Shown here one piece after another: positions 19,468 through 29,290 of a stretch of 64,000 nucleotides of DNA (positions within the stretch are counted from its first letter, which is position 1; each line of letters opens with the position of its first letter). A program made the translations under genes and the position numbers. Location of the stretch: contig OY987298.1 of assembly GCA_963920635.1 (NCBI GenBank), positions 67,291,949 through 67,355,948 of the forward strand. The letters run 5' to 3'. The notes under the pieces are model-generated. The model ran no database searches. It saw nothing but the letters and a program-made list of their open reading frames with translations, and was not told where the DNA came from. This stretch comes from Pseudeuparius sepicola (lineage: Eukaryota; Arthropoda; Insecta; Coleoptera; Anthribidae).

Positions 19468-20544
19468 ATGGAATATTTAAGCATAAGAGACAAAATAGAA
19501 ATTGTTCGACTCGTGGGCGACAACGAGCGCTCGGCAGCAGAAGCTGCGGCGGAATTTAACAATAGACACCCAGGTAGATCAGTGAGTCGAAGTACTGTAC
19601 AACGTATAAACAATATTTTTGATGAAACTGGATCGATTTCTAAAAATTTATTAAAAACTAGGCAAAATGGACGCCGTGGACTTGTTGAAAATAACAATCA
19701 AATTCTGCAATACTTTAGTGACAATCCTCGAAATAGTGTTCGAACGGCTAGTTTAGACCTTCATATACCCAGAGAGAGTATAAGGAGATGTTTGAGACAA
19801 AACAAAATAAAACCGTTTAAGCCAAAATTTTTGCACACCCTGGAACCAGGAGATGAGGAGAGAAGATTAGAATTTTGCTATTGGCTGCAAGGTGAATATC
19901 TCCATAATGGCAACTTTTTAAATGAAATTTTATTCACCGACGAAGCCACGTTTACTACAAATGGTGTAGTATCAAGTCAAAACTGCCGTCACTGGTCAGC
20001 TGAAAATCCAGAGTTTATAATAAATGCAAGGAGACAATATTCACAAAAAATTAACGTTTGGTGTGGAATACTACGCGACAGAATAATTGGCCCATTTTTC
20101 TTTGAAGGGAATTTGAATGCGGCTGGCTTCTTGAATTTTCTAGAAATTGAATTTAGAAATGCTTTCGATGAGTTACCATTAAGATACCGTTTAAATTTAA
20201 AGTTACAGTTAGATGGCAGTCCTATTCACAATGCTCGTTTAATCAGAAACTGGCTAGATAATAATTTTGAAAACTGTTGGATAGGGCGAAATAGTCCTTT
20301 CTGTGAGTGGCCACCGAGATCTCCGGACTTAACTCCTTTAGATTTTTTTCTTTGGGGTACACTTAAGCAAAATGTTTATAAGTCAAGACCCCATAATTTA
20401 CAAGAACTGCAAGCTAGGATAAACCGTAGTTGTGAGGAAACTACTCCACAGCAAATACGAAATGTAATTTTGAATGTACGCAAGAGGAACGACAAATGCA
20501 TTGTAGAAAATGGAGGCTTGGTAGAAGTTACAAAAATTTTATAA
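19468..20544 (+). CDS. Mariner/Tc1-superfamily transposase, intact
   Basis: 358 residues from the ATG at 19468 (MEYLSIRDKIEIV); an upstream ATG at 19438 would add ten hydrophobic residues and is less likely. The N-terminal half holds helix-turn-helix-like DNA-binding sequence (AAAEFNNRHPGRSVSRSTV..). The catalytic core shows the three acidic positions: LFTDEATF, LQLDGSP and SPDLTPLDFFLWG. Counting to the aspartate of PLDFF, 42 residues separate the second and third acids, longer than the DD34D of classic mariner. It would cut and rejoin its own ends at TA sites in the nucleus. There are no stops or frameshifts. Confidence 0.92.
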   Translation: MEYLSIRDKIEIVRLVGDNERSAAEAAAEFNNRHPGRSVSRSTVQRINNIFDETGSISKNLLKTRQNGRRGLVENNNQILQYFSDNPRNSVRTASLDLHIPRESIRRCLRQNKIKPFKPKFLHTLEPGDEERRLEFCYWLQGEYLHNGNFLNEILFTDEATFTTNGVVSSQNCRHWSAENPEFIINARRQYSQKINVWCGILRDRIIGPFFFEGNLNAAGFLNFLEIEFRNAFDELPLRYRLNLKLQLDGSPIHNARLIRNWLDNNFENCWIGRNSPFCEWPPRSPDLTPLDFFLWGTLKQNVYKSRPHNLQELQARINRSCEETTPQQIRNVILNVRKRNDKCIVENGGLVEVTKIL

Positions 20545-20594
20545 TTTTAATTGTTTTTATGTTTTGTGTTTATAAGCATAAGGTTGTATTATTA

Positions 20595-20961
20595 CAATTC
20601 AATTATTTTCCATGGCCAACTTTGAATTTTTGAAAATAAAGACGTACCTTGGCTGCATTTTTAATTTTTCTACAAAATCGTTATTACTTGAAATATTTTG
20701 ATGAAATTTTGTACATACCCATTTCGAGGGGTGCTCAATCCATTGGCGCACACAGATTTTTTCAAAAAAAAACGCTAATATGGTTTCTTAAAATTTTGCT
20801 CATAAAAACGGTCATAGTAGGCTTTGGATTTTATGCGAACCAGGCAATTTTTGTTCAAAATGTGCAGTTCATCGAGCTCTACAATTTAAAAAAAAAATCA
20901 GCCAAATCGCACGATTGATACACTTTTTACAGACTGACCCCAAAACAAATGGGTCACACTG
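20595..20961. repeat. Right terminal inverted repeat of the mariner-like element
   Basis: Inverted partner of 19023-19389, same length. The outermost word TGGGTCACACTG also ends the MITE at 63555-63828. Confidence 0.9.
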
Positions 20962-20985
20962 TATATGGAAAATAATAAAGCGCAC

Positions 20986-21294
20986 AATATAAAATGTAAA
21001 TAATTTGTTCATTTTTGTATGGGTAATTATATGAAAAACAAAACATATTGTGCAGAAAAACTGCACAAGATATTTACAAAAAAAAACAAAGTTGTGGTAT
21101 TAAATTCAAACTAATTGTATCTAAATTTCAAACCAAAATCAATATAAAATGTAAATAATTTGTTCATTTTTGTATGCGTAATTATATGAAAAACAAAACA
21201 TATTGTGCAGAAAAATCGCACAAGATATTTACAAAAAAACAAAGTTGTGGTATAAAATTCAAACTAATTGTATTTAAATTTTAAACCAAAATCT
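20986..21294 (+). repeat. Two-copy tandem duplication, 155 bp
   Basis: AATATAAAATGTAAATAATT starts copies at 20986 and 21141. They agree closely over about 154 bp apart from homopolymer and point changes. Lies between the mariner-like element and the right end of the hAT element. Confidence 0.85.
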
Positions 21295-21845
21295 TCTTTT
21301 TCATACACATATTTTTATTGAAATATCAACTGGTTTTGTTTATAAAAACCAAATCGCTTGTGTATCACAAATGTTTACAAAAATATAGGGAAAATATGCA
21401 ATCGTTTGGAGAAAACCTTGACAAAATGTATCTACAAATAAATGTAGAAAAAAACAACAAATTGGTTCTAGTCCATTTTCGAACACAATTTGTGCATAAA
21501 AAATCAATATTTGTTTTTAAATAATGCACACAGTTTTTAGAGTGCGCGCACGAATTCTAAATTTGAGTAGATAGAAATTAACATTAAACTCTGTTCTTTG
21601 AAGTACATAAAAAGGCTATAGTTATAGTTTCTGTAGTCTAAGTTAGGTTAGAACCATATAATATCAAGGTTAAGGTTAGGCCTCCGTAAGAAGAATTATT
21701 GACATTTCTGCCAGACATGCTAAATACGCACCTGGAGGCGCCCAAAACAATTATGCCAAATGAAGAAATGCAATTTCTGGTGTACAGTTAAAGAGAGATT
21801 TTAGTATTCATATTTTATTTAATTTAATTGATATAATTTTGATTT
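21295..21845. other. hAT interior, right part
   Basis: No supported gene. A 68-codon plus-strand frame at 21318-21524 is lysine/asparagine rich and unrecognised. The words AGGTTAGAACC and AAGGTTAGGCC occur near 21650 without further structure. Confidence 0.35.
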
Positions 21846-21860
21846 GGGGGGGGGGGGGGG
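21846..21860 (+). repeat. Run of 15 G near the right hAT end
   Basis: Uninterrupted G15, 49 bp from the element terminus. Comparable runs of 14 G occur in the other two hAT-type elements of the window (33971-33984 and 39906-39919). Confidence 0.9.
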
Positions 21861-22250
21861 CCAAAAAAGAACTTTGCCCCGGGCAAATTTTTACCTTAAC
21901 ACGGCCCTGATTAAAAGACGTGTCTGATTGTAACTTTTTAAGCAAATCGGACGACTTTGACTTAAATGGGTAAAAAATAGCCCTCTGACACGTCTCTTAA
22001 TTCTAAACAACTTTTTTAAGTAAAACTTTTTGATATTTTTAAAAATAAAGGCAGTTTATTCTTGGTCGCACTTTATGTTTTTGTATTTTTTGGAAACCCT
22101 GTATAAAAAAATCGAAAATTCTCTTCGTGGACCATATTTTTTCGAGAAGCAGAAACTTTTATCAAGAATGACTTTTTGTCGAAAAATGAAATTTTTGGTC
22201 CATTTGTCCTCTCGGGATGTCTATCCGTGGACATACTGTATACGGGTATA

Positions 22251-22952
22251 GGAATTTTATTTTCCCGTATTATCTAAAATTACAATTATTTCTGCCACTG
22301 TCTGGAAAAATAGTTATGGCTTGCTCGATAAAACCTTCTCACATGAATGAAAAACGCAAAGGAATTTTCTTAAATACTAAATATCTCGAAAACGGGTATC
22401 CGGCCGGCATCCAACAAACTATAGAAATATGGGTCATTCCAGTTGAAAAAAAAAATAAGTTATTGCTGTTTGAAATTATCCGATTTTGAGAGCCTGTTAT
22501 GAACACACTGTATATGCAAAAACCAATTTCGACATACCACACCACACATGGTTGTGCTGTCATACTTCGGCTAAAATATCTTTGATATCTATTAAAATAA
22601 AGATACAGCATTCAGTTTCCATAACCTCCACGAAATCCCAAAATTTCAAGAAAAATTCGATATCTTGGCAACGCTGCATCCAAAATACAAAACAAAAAAA
22701 CCGTTCTATAGCAAATTTCATGGAGAATGCAAATATTTCAAAGGATTAATGCAATTGTCAAAATCTAAATATTTTATTTTTGTCCTGCAAATACGAATCG
22801 CCCTGTATATGTGAAAATAAAAGAGAGGTTACGTCCACTGCCAACCTTACAACTTTTGTATTAAAGTTTTTTTCGTATCTCTTATGGTTCCTGAGATCCA
22901 GGGGGTAGGACAAACTATTTGGGACACGCTGTATCTATAAAAAACACAAAAG
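22251..22952. other. Transposon debris
   Basis: Short CTGTATA-type end words (near 22509, 22803, 22930) indicate fragments of several mariner-type MITEs laid side by side, but I cannot pair them. No coding sequence is supported. Confidence 0.4.
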
Positions 22953-24317
22953 GGGTGCGGCAAAATATACCCAGCCATGGAATATTCTAAGTAAGGTTTT
23001 ATATCAAAGTAGAAAGACACAGAAAAAAATATATACCCAGCCAAGTTTTTTTTAGGTTAAAAAAAATTACGCTCTAAATAAAAATTTTTTTATTGAAAAC
23101 TATTGGTTGAAATATGTAAAATTAAGCACGGAAAATTACATCGAGTAAATGACCGCCACGAACAGCCAGACAATGACCAACTCTACTTTGAGCGTGTAGC
23201 ATAACTTTGCGCAATATTTCAGCAGGAATTTGCGCAATTTCTTCACGAATATTTGCCTTTCAGTCTTCTAATGTTTGTGGGCGATTAATATAGACTTTAT
23301 TTTTCAAGTATCCCCACAAGAAAAAATCTGGTCCCGTTAAATCAGGGGAATGAGGGGGCCATTCAATATCTCCATTTTTTGTGAGTAGCCTGGCAGGGAA
23401 AATGTCTCTAAGAAGAGCGATCGTTTCACGCGCTGTGTGGCATGTAGCGCCATCCTGCTGAACCAGAAGTTTTCCATGCCAAGTTCTTCCAACTTTAGTC
23501 GCAGAAATTCACGTATCATTGTTGTGTACCGTTCTGCATTAACCGTAACTGCATTGCCCCTGGCATCTTCAAAAAAGAAGGACCCAATAATTCGTTCGGA
23601 ACATATTGCGCACCAAACAACGACTTTTTGAGCAAACTGCATGTTCTCTTGAATAAAACGAGGGTTTTCTGTTCCCCAAAAACAATAATTTTGCTTGTTA
23701 ACTCGACCAGAAAGGCAAAAATTTGCTTCGTCGCTCATTATCAAATTTTGCCAAAAATTAGGTTCGACTTCCACTAAGTTTGTAACGATTTGTGCGTATT
23801 GCAAACGTCTTTGAATATCAATCGGCCGTAGTTTGAAGGCAGTTTGAATTTTGTATGGATATATATGCAAGTCTAAGTGCAAAATTCTTCTTAAAGTCCG
23901 CTCAGACAACCCTAATTGCGCCGCACGTCTTCTTGTGGAAGTTGTTGGTTCTGCCTGAACGTCAGCCCGAACAAGCTCAATATTTTCGTTTGAACGACCA
24001 GAACGAGGTCTTCCAGTATGCTTTACATCACTTACTGTGCCATTCTGTAGAAACGCGTTTGCTAAACGACGAACTGTTTTTCCGTGTGGAGCTCTTCGAC
24101 CGGGATACGCTCTCCTAAAAGCGCGTTGAGTTAAAATAATCAAAGAAAAGTTTTGGAAATAAAATTTAACAATTTCTGCGCGTTCTTGAGGCGAGTAACG
24201 TTCCATAACAAAATTCTGTGTCTTTCTACTTTAATATAAAAATTTACTTTTGACAGCTGTCAAAAAAATAGCAAAATTAAAACAATATTCCATGGCTGGC
24301 TATATTTTGCCGCACCC
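22953..24317 (-). mobile_element. Second mariner-like element, inactive
   Basis: Terminal words GGGTGCGGCAAAATATA at the left and their complement at the right (ending 24317) frame a broken transposase. The repeats continue inward through CCAGCCATGGAATATT and a CTTTCTACTTT-type block. A TA duplication is not obvious, so the exact ends may be off by a few bases. Confidence 0.75.
23122..24206 (-). pseudogene. Mariner/Tc1-superfamily transposase, frameshift and stop
   Basis: From ATG at 24204-24206 the frame reads MERYSPQERAEIVKFYF.. with a helix-turn-helix region and the first catalytic aspartate in MSDEANFC. Near 23458-23466 one base is missing. The continuation in the next frame holds QQDGATCHTA (second Asp) and SPDLTGPDFFLWG (third Asp), 41 residues apart, a DD41D spacing. 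A second lesion is an in-frame TGA at 23260-23262 where the family normally has tryptophan. The end is intact at 23122. Two simple lesions suggest moderate age; the product cannot be active. Confidence 0.88.
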
Positions 24318-24551
24318 GTAGTAGGTAGGTACTCTTTCTTTCTTTTACATAAAAGCCCAAGAGAGAATTCCTTGAGTGATCTGGAAGTAAAAATATAAGT
24401 TAGTGCTTATAAATTTATTGACACATCCTATATAAATTAACATGTCTTCTCAAAGGGCCAAATCTAGAATATACATATATAGATACCTATAGGTATCTAC
24501 CTATAGAAATTTATTTCCTGGTGGGTTCATAATATGATTATTGATTTCCAA

Positions 24552-25008
24552 AAAGCCACCTGCGATGTCACAATCGAGACTAAAAATCTGAAAATCATAT
24601 TAGGCATTTTTTTCAAAAAAATTTACTAAAAGAAGTTGTTCAGAATCGATCCAGGACCCTTGATCCAAAATTTTGTTAAAATCAAAAAATATTAAATAAA
24701 AAAAATTAAAGTCCAAAATTAGCAATTTACGAATTTTCTGCGTTTATAAAAGTGTGCCATGGAAGTTTTGAAGGCTAGTTGTTTTCAAAAAGTAATCATT
24801 TCAAAATAAAATTAAAAGCTACAAAATAAATTTTATTTTTTTTGCATTTTTACAAATTTTTTTTAATTAACATTTTTTGATTTTGAAAAAATTTTTGATT
24901 TAGGGTTCTGGATCGATTCTGAACAACTTTTTTTAGTACATTTTTTTGAAAAAATGCCTAATATGACTTACCGATTTTTAGCTTCGATTGTGGCATCGCA
25001 GGTGGCTT
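24552..25008. mobile_element. Palindromic MITE, ~190-bp arms
   Basis: AAAGCCACCTGCGATG at the left end and CATCGCAGGTGGCTTT at the right, with inner paired blocks GTTGTTCAGAATCGATCC and TTTTTGAAAAAAATGCC-like sequence. The centre is a short AT-rich spacer. No coding capacity; superfamily not assigned because the target duplication is unclear. Confidence 0.8.
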
Positions 25009-25345
25009 TGACTTTGATGTAGACAACTGGGTTCAGTCAAATGGTACACAAGGAGGGTGCGAAGTGGAAAGTTCTGGTGTAATTGTTTTTAGTGGTTCAT
25101 TCGAGTGATTATCTTTGAGGTGCTGAACACGAATCTGAAGTTGTCCAACAAAAATTTTCACGGCAAATATGAGAAATCATTAAAGAAACATTGATTGAGA
25201 AACATGATTTACAGCTTATAACTTGCAAAGCAAGCTATTTACGCAAAAAATGGTCCTATAGTAAAATAAACAGGAGAAAATTATCTAATACAATTTAACC
25301 GTCTTAACGTCATTTCTTTTACGTCGTATGGTTTCCACGCAAGTA

Positions 25346-25905
25346 GACCGTCAGACAGTGACAGATTTTCCTTACTGATTTTCTCATTTATGCCTTGGAG
25401 AGGGTTGAAAGGTAAATCGATGCTGAGTCGGAAAATAGTAATTTTAAGTTTGGCCCCCGGGGAAAACATGGAAAATTCGATTTTTCGTAACAGAAAAAAG
25501 AGGTACTAATTCTCACTTATGCCATGTTCATCGTATGATTTATTATATTATTCCGACCTCGAAAACCCAACGGCATAAGTGTAGCGTGTGGAAAAAGGGT
25601 TTAATTAAGTCATTTTTGTGTGATCTGCCAAACCCTTAATTCAACCCTTTTTCCACACGCTACACTTATATGCCTTTATGGGTTTCGAGGTCGGAATAGT
25701 ATAAGAAATCATACGGTGAACATGGCATAAGTGAGAATTAGTACCTTTTTTTCTGTTTTGAAAAATCGAATTTTCCATGTTTTCCCCGGGGGCCAAACTT
25801 AAAATTACTATTTTCCGACTCAGCATCGATTTACCTTTCAACCCTCTCCAAGGCATAAATGAGAAAATCAGTAAGGCAAATCTGTCACTGTCTGACGGTC
25901 TAAAA
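25346..25905. mobile_element. Near-perfect palindromic element, family of 59275-61651
   Basis: Two arms of about 270 bp, starting AGACCGTCAGACAGTGACAG and ending in the complement, with a centre near 25600-25640. The arms include GCATCGATTTACC and CCCCGGGGGCC-type blocks. The same terminus (one base different) and the same order of inner blocks occur in the 2.4-kb foldback at 59275-61651, so this is a shorter relative. No coding sequence is present. Confidence 0.85.
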
Positions 25906-26249
25906 AGAGTGTTGAAATGATAGAAATAGGGGAAATAAGTAATTTTTGGCAAATAGCAAAAAAAGAAATAAATAAAAGTGCAACTTTCCCTTTGACTCAA
26001 TTATTAACTTCGTGATGAATTAAATTCTGAATAATATTTTACCCTGTGAAGTTGGGAATGTTTTGACTTCGAGAAGAGTCATCATTTCCACGTAAAAACA
26101 TACCCTTGGGCAATGTCGATATCGCAAGCCGTTTGCGAGATATTCGACTCTGAATGTAGAAACACCGAAAAAAAAATCCAAATTTCTAAAATAGAACGCA
26201 ATTTATTCAAAATACAAAATGTGTTTTTTTTTAATTTACTTCTACAGGT

Positions 26250-26345
26250 ATATTGAAAATGTCCCCCGTTTACCTCAAGTCACTTCCTTATGCTCTTTAT
26301 TAAATGACGCCTCACATTCGGGAAGGTATTTTCAGCATTTTTAAT
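26250..26345 (-). pseudogene. Transposase C-terminal scrap
   Basis: Minus strand reads NAENTFPNVRRHLIKSIRK, a stop, then LEVNGGHFQ. A C-terminal NGGHF ending is typical of mariner/Tc1-superfamily transposases. Only the tail is present, within the interior of the 25020-27225 foldback, perhaps what is left of that element's own gene. Confidence 0.6.
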
Positions 26346-27229
26346 ATTATTGGTCGCTTGTTGAATTTTTCCTAATTAATAATAAATTAATTCAGATTTC
26401 TCACCTTCAAAATTATAGCAATTTTTCGAAAATCAAGTTTCATTTTCAACACCCTGTTTCTTTTAAAGGAGCAAAATTTTACTAAGGCATTTTTGGCTCA
26501 CACGGTATATTTTGACGTCTACTACCACCTGTTGCCCTCTGGCGGATAAATTATGGGACACCCTGTATATTTGATATGAATTTTCGAGCTGAAAATTGCG
26601 AACTTTCTCACAAAATTTCCGGGAAATATAATATAAACGAATATTCGTTTTTCCAGAACCGAATATTTCCAAAATATTCTCAATATATTGCAAAGTTTGA
26701 ATTGAAATATTCGCCACTCACATCACTGCATGGAAGCTGTGTCTAAGAGGAGTAAGAGGGCTCGTATACGCATCAATATATAAAAATTGTCCAGAAATTC
26801 ACGTCTTTTATTAGCCTATAGAATAATATTTATCTACATGAAATAAATACTATAAAATAATGGTGTTTTTTGCTGTTTTAAAAAAATTACTGAAGTTCCC
26901 CCATGTTTCAATACTCATTTGCGTGGAAACCATACGACTTACAAAAAAAAGTTAAGAGAGTTAAATTGTAGATAATTTTCTTCTCTTTATTTTACTATAC
27001 AGAATCTCTTTTTGCGTAAGTATAGCTTGCATTACCAGTTATAAGGTGAAAACCACTAAAAACACTATTTTTAGTGGTTTTATTGATGATTTCTCATATA
27101 TAAAATTTTTGTTGGACAACTTCAGATTCGTGTTCAGCACCCCAAGAAACATAAAATAAACCACTAAAAACAATTACACCAAAACTTTCCACTTTAAACT
27201 ACCGTTTGACTGAACTAAACTATTTTTTT

Positions 27230-27788
27230 TTTGGAAATAAGTATTCAACAATGCCATCTACCTTTGGTAAAAATTTCGTTCTTGTCGGTTAAAAATTAAA
27301 GAAGTTATAAGGTTGTTTCACTCTTAAGTGAGACACTCTGTATAAGTAAATTTAGCAAATGTAAACAAGTACGATTTTTTAATATGTACGGCAAGCCTGG
27401 GTGAAAAAAGGATAAAAAAATGCTTTTCTTTGTAATTGCCCATATACGTAGATTCATACAAAATCCACAAATATTATATATTCACAAAAAAAAAATCGCT
27501 TTACAAATCTTATGCATTCTATTCCATAAAAGCGCGTAAATTGCATTTGAATGCAAAGGAACAAAAGGTAAATGAATATTCAAACGTTTTCGGGCGCTCT
27601 TGCGGCGGAAATAAGAATTAATGGGAGAGGGCGGTAACGGTAACACACCTCAATATAAAATTTTCCGAGCTACAATTTCTGAGTTTTTCAGAAAAACCTA
27701 AAAAAACAGCGAACAAACATTAAAATTCGTGCAATTTCTTCCCCTTCCTGAGCGCCAAGCTGTGGCCGACTTTGCGTGTGAAAACTAT
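27230..27788. other. AT-rich DNA, nothing recognised
   Basis: No gene or clear repeat. A CTGTATA word at 27336 and TACAATTTCTGAG-type text look like transposon edges but have no partner. Confidence 0.4.
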
Positions 27789-28258
27789 TTTTTATTATAC
27801 TTCTTTGAAAACACCTTATTTTCATCTGTTTTAGCAATAATGCAAGATGGGATTTTTCGGGCTAGCGCACGGAAACAGCGCACGGAAAAGCTTTCCGTGC
27901 GCTGAATAAAAATACCGAATATATGGCTTTAAAATAGAAATATACCGCAAAGTAAACTAAATTTAAGAAACTCTATATGCTCTCTGATATTTAACATGTA
28001 TCTATTTTGTATTTTAATTCGTAATTGTTTTAATATTTAGATACATTTCTGTAATATTTTTGACGTTTTATTCACCTTATCTGACAATAACTAATTTACA
28101 ACAAAGCACCCTTGAATTAATTTGAGAGTAACCATGGAAACGCATCATGCATACCAAACACTATATTGTCTGCATTGTTTATTTTTTGTCAATTAAATTT
28201 ATTATAATATGCCGATAAAATGTTTTAAGTTTCCGTTTTCAAAGAAGTATAATAAAAA
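27789..28258. mobile_element. MITE with TATTATACTTCTTTGAAAAC ends
   Basis: TTATTATACTTCTTTGAAAAC at the left and GTTTTCAAAGAAGTATAATAA at the right are perfect inverted copies about 470 bp apart. A lone copy of the same end lies at about 32367-32390 inside the BEL element. A 13-bp hairpin (CAGCGCACGGAAA / TTTCCGTGCGCTG, 27876-27904) sits inside. No coding sequence. Confidence 0.75.
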
Positions 28259-28268
28259 AATATCGTTC

Positions 28269-28391
28269 ATTACACGTCCAGAAATAGATTTTTCCGTGCT
28301 TGCATGACTTCCCGTGTTCGGCTGCGCCTCACACGGGAATTTGTCACGCGCGCACGGAAAAATCTTTATTTCCAGACTCGTAATGAAATAT
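28269..28391. mobile_element. Short hairpin MITE, ~50-bp arms
   Basis: CATTACACGTCCAGAAATAG.. and ..CCAGACTCGTAATG form an inverted pair, continuing inward through TTTTTCCGTGC/GCACGGAAAAA and CCCGTGT/ACACGGG around a GC-rich loop. It lies 10 bp from the MITE at 27789-28258. GCACGGAAA is also found in the hairpin of that element, so the two may share an origin. Confidence 0.75.
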
Positions 28392-28480
28392 ACTATTTTG
28401 CATTGTGAAACCTACCACCTACCTTTTGCAGTCGGCCAGGTTGCTGTAGTTTTTGCGGTCGGAAAATTTTCCTAATGCCG

Positions 28481-28697
28481 GTGGACTATCGCCAGATTTA
28501 ACTCCACTAGATTTCCATTTATGGGGATTTCTGAAAAACATTGTTTACAAAACTCCATCTAGGGATATATTGATCATTTAATAGAAAAAAAAATAGCAGA
28601 TGCCTGTAGGCAAATAATATCAGATTTCTTAGTTAGACGCCGCCGTCTGTTATGTTTATTAAAAGAAGTACCTAGTTACATTAAAAATTATTTATAA
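28481..28697 (+). pseudogene. Transposase C-terminal fragment
   Basis: Plus strand reads GGLSPDLTPLDFHLWGFLKN, then IVYKTPSRD, followed by one frame slip and DHLIEKKIADACRQIISD to a stop at 28695-28697. SPDL-P-DF-LWG holds the third catalytic acid of mariner/Tc1-superfamily transposases. The first two acids and the ends of the element are missing. Confidence 0.75.
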
Positions 28698-28951
28698 GTA
28701 AGAACCTAATTACCATTCATTTTTATATTGTTGGTTTTTGTTTTTCGCTAAAATTGTTGATTTTTAAATACTATAATACATAATAAGCGTTTATAATAAC
28801 AGTTTTTCTTAAAAAGGCGTTCATACAGTTATATTTTTATAACTAATAATAAAATTTTAATACTTTTCCCATAATACATCTCTCCGAGCATCTGTCAATT
28901 AATTCTGTCAAAAATATTACCTTCATAAATCATAGCTAACTCGATTCTCAT

Positions 28952-29152
28952 TGTTGAATTGAACCATTTTTCGCTGTTATAGGCGATGCCTATAATTCAC
29001 TTGAACGTGAATTCTTGAATAATAAATACGACTTGGTCGTTTTACTTGGTATTGATTTTTTTCTGTCTTGTTGACAATCTTGTTTATACCCGGTGTTGAT
29101 AAGATACAATTAACATGGATATAATAATAAATTATTGAACTAATATTAGACA
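28952..29152 (-). repeat. 3' LTR of the BEL/Pao element
   Basis: 201 bp, TGT..ACA ends, more than 90% like 34276-34481 by eye. The adjacent internal sequence on the minus strand, GTCGGGAGTA, is a weak polypurine tract candidate. Confidence 0.85.
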
Positions 29153-29290
29153 TACTCCCGACTTTAAAAGGGTTAGCTTTTAACATAAGCTTAGCATTTA
29201 CCACAGGAAAGATATTACCTATACAAATAAGGTAAACAATAATGTAACATATATCTATGAACTTCAAATTCTGGGTCACTTGCACTGTTT

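Larger units (their letters stand above)
19023..20961 (+). mobile_element. Mariner-like element, intact, 367-bp inverted repeats
   Basis: The element begins CAGTGTGACCCATTTG and ends with the complement, flanked by TA (19021-19022, 20962-20963). The arms 19023-19389 and 20595-20961 are both exactly 367 bp. I see no difference over the tracts I compared, including homopolymer lengths (10 and 9) and a 270-base stretch that reads as the same 89 codons from both sides. Between them is one uninterrupted transposase gene. Identical arms and an open gene mean recent insertion and possible activity. It is inserted in the hAT element 15340-21909. Confidence 0.93.
15340..21909. mobile_element. hAT-type element, 6.6 kb, 8-bp target duplication
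   Basis: Ends are CAGGGCCGTGTTAAGG and its complement CCTTAACACGGCCCTG (16 bp), flanked by ATTAAAAG at 15332-15339 and 21910-21917. An 8-bp duplication with CAGGG-type ends is diagnostic of the hAT superfamily. A run of 15 G lies 49 bp inside the right end. No hAT transposase could be read, so the element seems non-autonomous. The interior carries unique DNA, a spliced small-ORF candidate (17047-17630), an intact mariner-like element (19023-20961) and a tandem duplication (20986-21294). Confidence 0.85.
14980..22250. mobile_element. Palindromic MITE split by a hAT insertion
   Basis: The arm 14985-15339 (CCCGAGAGGACAAATGG.., ATGGTCCACGAAGAGAA, TTTTGGAAACCCTGTATAA on the complement) recurs inverted at 21918-22246. 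The two halves would make an element of about 700 bp. Between them sits the hAT-type element 15340-21909, whose 8-bp duplication ATTAAAAG marks the break. The left outer end appears shortened relative to the right. Confidence 0.8.
25020..27225. mobile_element. Foldback element interrupted by a smaller foldback
   Basis: Left arm 25020-25342 (GTGGAAAGTTCTGGTGTAATTG, CTGAACACGAATCTGAAG, CGTATGGTTTCCACGCAA) recurs inverted at about 26905-27220. The left arm is broken after 25342 by the element 25346-25905 and resumes at about 25906 (GAGTGTTGAAAT), which still pairs with the right arm at about 26890. The right arm thus preserves the empty site. The interior (about 25940-26880) includes a transposase scrap at 26250-26345. 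Confidence 0.75.

Noticed and set aside
15340..21909. Looked for a hAT transposase (BED finger, hATC dimerisation region)
   Set aside because: No frame on either strand shows these motifs, so the element is called hAT only by its ends and 8-bp duplication.
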